64,000 nucleotides of DNA, taken from contig NGBS01001193.1 in NCBI GenBank assembly GCA_002245135.1, positions 18,122 to 82,121 of the forward strand, given 5' to 3'. Shown here piece by piece: positions 61,688 through 64,000 of this stretch (position 1 is the first letter of the stretch; each line of letters opens with the position of its first letter). The position numbers and the translations under genes are program-made. Under the pieces are notes generated by a model. The model was given only the letters and a program-made list of their open reading frames with translations. It was not told the origin of the DNA and did not search any database. Source of the stretch: Proteromonas lacertae. Lineage: Eukaryota; Sar; Bigyra; Opalinata; Proteromonadidae.

Positions 61688-63514
61688 TTATATATACTTT
61701 ATAATTTCTGGAATTTCTTTATCGATTAGCAATTCTTTTCTTCCATTAATATCAAATCTAACTTTTGAAATAGGAAATTTGGAGAATAATGCTTTTAATC
61801 CAACAGAATGAATATTTTTGTTATTATTAATATCTATTCTGTTGATATTTGGATATTTATATAACTCTTTCGATAATAATATCATTGATTCATCATCTAA
61901 ATCCATTCCACATAGATTCAATTCACTATATTCATTTATCAATAAATGTAAATGTGAAAGTAATAAAGAGAATCCTTTTAGACCAATGGGATTATCTATA
62001 TTAAAATAACATACAATAATTAATATATACATGATAGATTTATATATTTTAATTTCATTAATGGAATTGATTTAATGAATGATTGGAATGATATCAGTAT
62101 TAAAATAGCAATGATTAAATTCCAAATTCTTGTAGATTAGATAAATGCTTAATATATGACATAATCAATTGTTGATGTTGTAATGGAACTCTGATTTCAT
62201 CTAAATAAACAAAATATGAGAACACAATTATACAAATGCATAGTTCTTTTGGATTAATTAGTTTTATTATTCTAAACAAATATTCTATTCCTTCTTTACA
62301 ATAGCAACAGCATTTTGAATTAATTATTATTGTGTCTTTGTCTATCCAACTAATATCAATATTAATTATGAATTCATCCAAATAACATATTCTTTCTTTT
62401 ACTTCACAGTTGTGGTGATTGTTATATTTCAATTTATATTTTATTGAATAATCTTCTTTGTATAATTTCATCATCAACAAAATTGACATTACTCTTTCAT
62501 TTGGTTTTTTATTGTACAAATTAATGAAAAAAATCTCTTATTTCTTTCCAATTATTATTTTGAAGATAATACTTTAATGGATATATTATAGACATTCTAA
62601 AAGTTTTATAATCACTTCCATATAAAATTTCTTTTCTTTCTTTACAAATCATCAAATAATTTTCTTCATCTTTTAACAATTCACTCATTTCATCATCTCT
62701 TTTTTCAACTCTTTTAAACTTATTCTATCTTCATTATTCACTTTTAACATTTTATTTATCATCTCTTTCACTTCATCATCACATTCAATATCAAAACTGT
62801 ATTTACATCTTAAAGATATTCTCTTTTATTTTATTAATATGATATTATTATCTTCATTGAATGGTAATTTCTTACAAATCATTTCATATAAAATACAACC
62901 AATTGACCAAATCACACTTCTTTCATTACACTCATATCCATTCAACTCTTCTGGGCTTTTGAAACAAACATCATATATTCTCATATCTTCTTCTTTTCTT
63001 ATAGTATTCAAGAATAAATCACATATCTTTAGATTATCTTCAGTGTCATATACTACGTTAGAGCTTTCAAATTGCCTATCACTAAACTATATTCACTCAA
63101 TACCATTAAAACAGTACATATTGAACTTACTACATTATATATATCACTTATTGAAAAAGGTTTAAATTGAATTACCTCTTCTAAATCTTTTGTGTAATAT
63201 TCTCTCTCTAATATCATCATATCACATCCGAGGTTTTGAATATATGATGGATTGACATAGGATGAACAACAATCTAATAGTATTTTATTATTTTCATTCA
63301 ATATCAATATCTTTTTTTTCTTTCATTCCAAATAAATCAAAGGTTTTTATCATTTTAAGATTATTTTGATATTGTACTATTAGATCTGTTTCGATATTAC
63401 TCTTATCAATTCTTTCTCTTACCTAGTTCATATATATTACAACCATACGTTCAAATTCGGTATTTTATTCTTCACTAAATATACTATATTGTAATTCTGA
63501 CACAAATATAACAT
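61688..63514 (-). pseudogene. Pseudokinase-LRR gene, decayed (copy 2)
   Basis: Exon 1 is 63514-63449 (22 codons) and the intron is 63448-63423 (26 nt, GTATGG...CTAG), at the same codon position as in copy 1. Several breaks follow: a frameshift in an A8 run at about 63312-63319, a one-base loss in the catalytic-loop equivalent near 63070 (copy 1 reads AAGAGCTCT), an in-frame TAA near 62826, and a TGA near 62690 with a further shift in a T-run near 62520. Between the breaks the protein parallels copy 1 (LLDCCSSY, EEDMRIYDVCFKSPEELNGYEC, WSIGCILYEMICKKLPFNEDN, CKYSFDIECDDEVKEMINKML). A TPR-like segment (YPLKYYLQNNNWKEI) and an LRR part (SELNLCGMDLDDESMILL) follow. Nonsense and frameshift lesions together argue for a true pseudogene. 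Confidence 0.78.
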
Positions 63515-63517
63515 TTT

Positions 63518-63537
63518 TGAAAATCGAGTCGTTTCAA
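63518..63537 (-). promoter_or_regulatory. TGAAACGACTC element upstream of pseudokinase copy 2
   Basis: On the minus strand TGAAACGACTCGATTTTCAA lies directly before the ATG at 63514. It is nearly identical to the element of copy 1 and shares the TGAAACGACT core with the ZNHIT3 loci. Confidence 0.5.
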
Positions 63538-63540
63538 ATT

Positions 63541-63874
63541 TTAATTTTTCTCTTTACTAACGCTAACATATGCTCTACATATATATTGTTCTATATATTC
63601 TCTCTATCATAACCATAATCATTCCGAAACTTATACTAAATCACTATTCACCAAATGAAGGATAATCACTCACTTTAGGATGTTTTTATCATTCTTCAAT
63701 AATACATATTTTCCTTCATGTTATATTCAAACTATTATAAGTTTTATATAACGACAATATGAACGATTTAATTATTCTGGTTATTGAAAATAATATGCTA
63801 AAATAACCCATAAATTTAAAATTGAATAAATGAATGTTTTGTTGTTGTTATTCTAAGTCTCAAATCTTTCGAAT
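63541..63874. other. Intergenic, divergent promoter space
   Basis: Sequence between pseudokinase copy 2 (minus) and a small plus-strand gene at the right edge. No reading frame, repeat or RNA gene is evident. Confidence 0.4.
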
Positions 63875-64000
63875 ATGTCTGCTCAATTAGTAATTCTTAT
63901 TATAGGTCTTTGTGTGGTTTTTATTGACATATCTTCTTCTGTTTTACTATTTTTCTGGTTCAGTAGAAAAGAAAGAAATAAAATCACCAAATCATGGTAA
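63875..64000 (+). CDS. Start of a small single-pass membrane protein, cut by the window edge
   Basis: The ATG at 63875 opens 41 codons, with a hydrophobic segment (LVILIIGLCVVFIDISSSVL) followed by a basic stretch (RKERNKITKSW). The last bases are ATGGTAA. They read either as a TAA stop or, given local practice, as an intron donor (GTAA) at 63997, so the gene may go on beyond the window. No family is recognised. The short N-terminal hydrophobic segment could be a signal anchor. Confidence 0.45.
   Translation: MSAQLVILIIGLCVVFIDISSSVLLFFWFSRKERNKITKSW

Noticed and set aside
1-64000. Non-standard genetic code
   Set aside because: TAA, TAG and TGA all end well-supported genes, and the motif-rich proteins contain no in-frame stops after splicing.

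Overview
This is AT-rich nuclear DNA of a unicellular eukaryote. The evidence is a eukaryotic tRNA gene without an encoded CCA, Psf2 (GINS), a ZNHIT3-type zf-HIT protein, a SMYD-type SET/MYND protein, a NEK-like kinase, and very short spliceosomal introns. By hand I placed 27 introns with reading frame kept across each junction. They are 25-46 nt long, 22 of 27 start GTAT and 25 of 27 end TAG. TAA, TAG and TGA all act as stops, so the code looks standard. I cannot name the species. Tiny introns are known from Blastocystis and relatives, ciliates and a few other protists, and nothing here is decisive.

Layout: a truncated 7TM-type receptor (68-1725, -); Psf2 (2177-2818, -); a decayed ZNHIT3 copy (2866-about 3180, +); a 15-kb cysteine-rich surface-protein gene with near-identical 1257-bp repeats (3455-18406, +); intact ZNHIT3 (18528-19069, +); a bacterial-type OafA-like acyltransferase (19478-21300, +); a five-exon NEK-like kinase (21481-23317, -); a 27-kb FN3/PA14/filamin-like adhesin gene (23457-50889, -); tRNA-Arg(TCG) (51093-51165, +); a BTB protein (51269-53224, -); a broken pseudokinase-LRR gene (53462-55082, -); an ADP-ribosylglycohydrolase (55362-56357, -); a SET/MYND methyltransferase (56716-58558, -) divergent from a sugar porter (58677-60330, +); a small zinc-knuckle protein (60727-61248, +); a second broken pseudokinase-LRR gene (61688-63514, -); and the start of a small membrane protein at the right edge.

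Two gene classes are interleaved. Housekeeping and regulatory genes are short and mostly carry 2-6 tiny introns. The two giant surface-protein genes, about 42 kb together, have no recognisable intron. Their reading frames are broken by clusters of single-base shifts at 15.7-17.4 kb and 28.1-36.4 kb, while the rest of each is open for 12-15 kb. The pseudokinase-LRR genes look like a decaying paralogous family. A TGAAACGACT-like element lies just upstream of the start codon in unrelated families and may be a core promoter element. Most genes do not form an operon or pathway; the clear theme is two very large secreted or surface proteins set among housekeeping genes.
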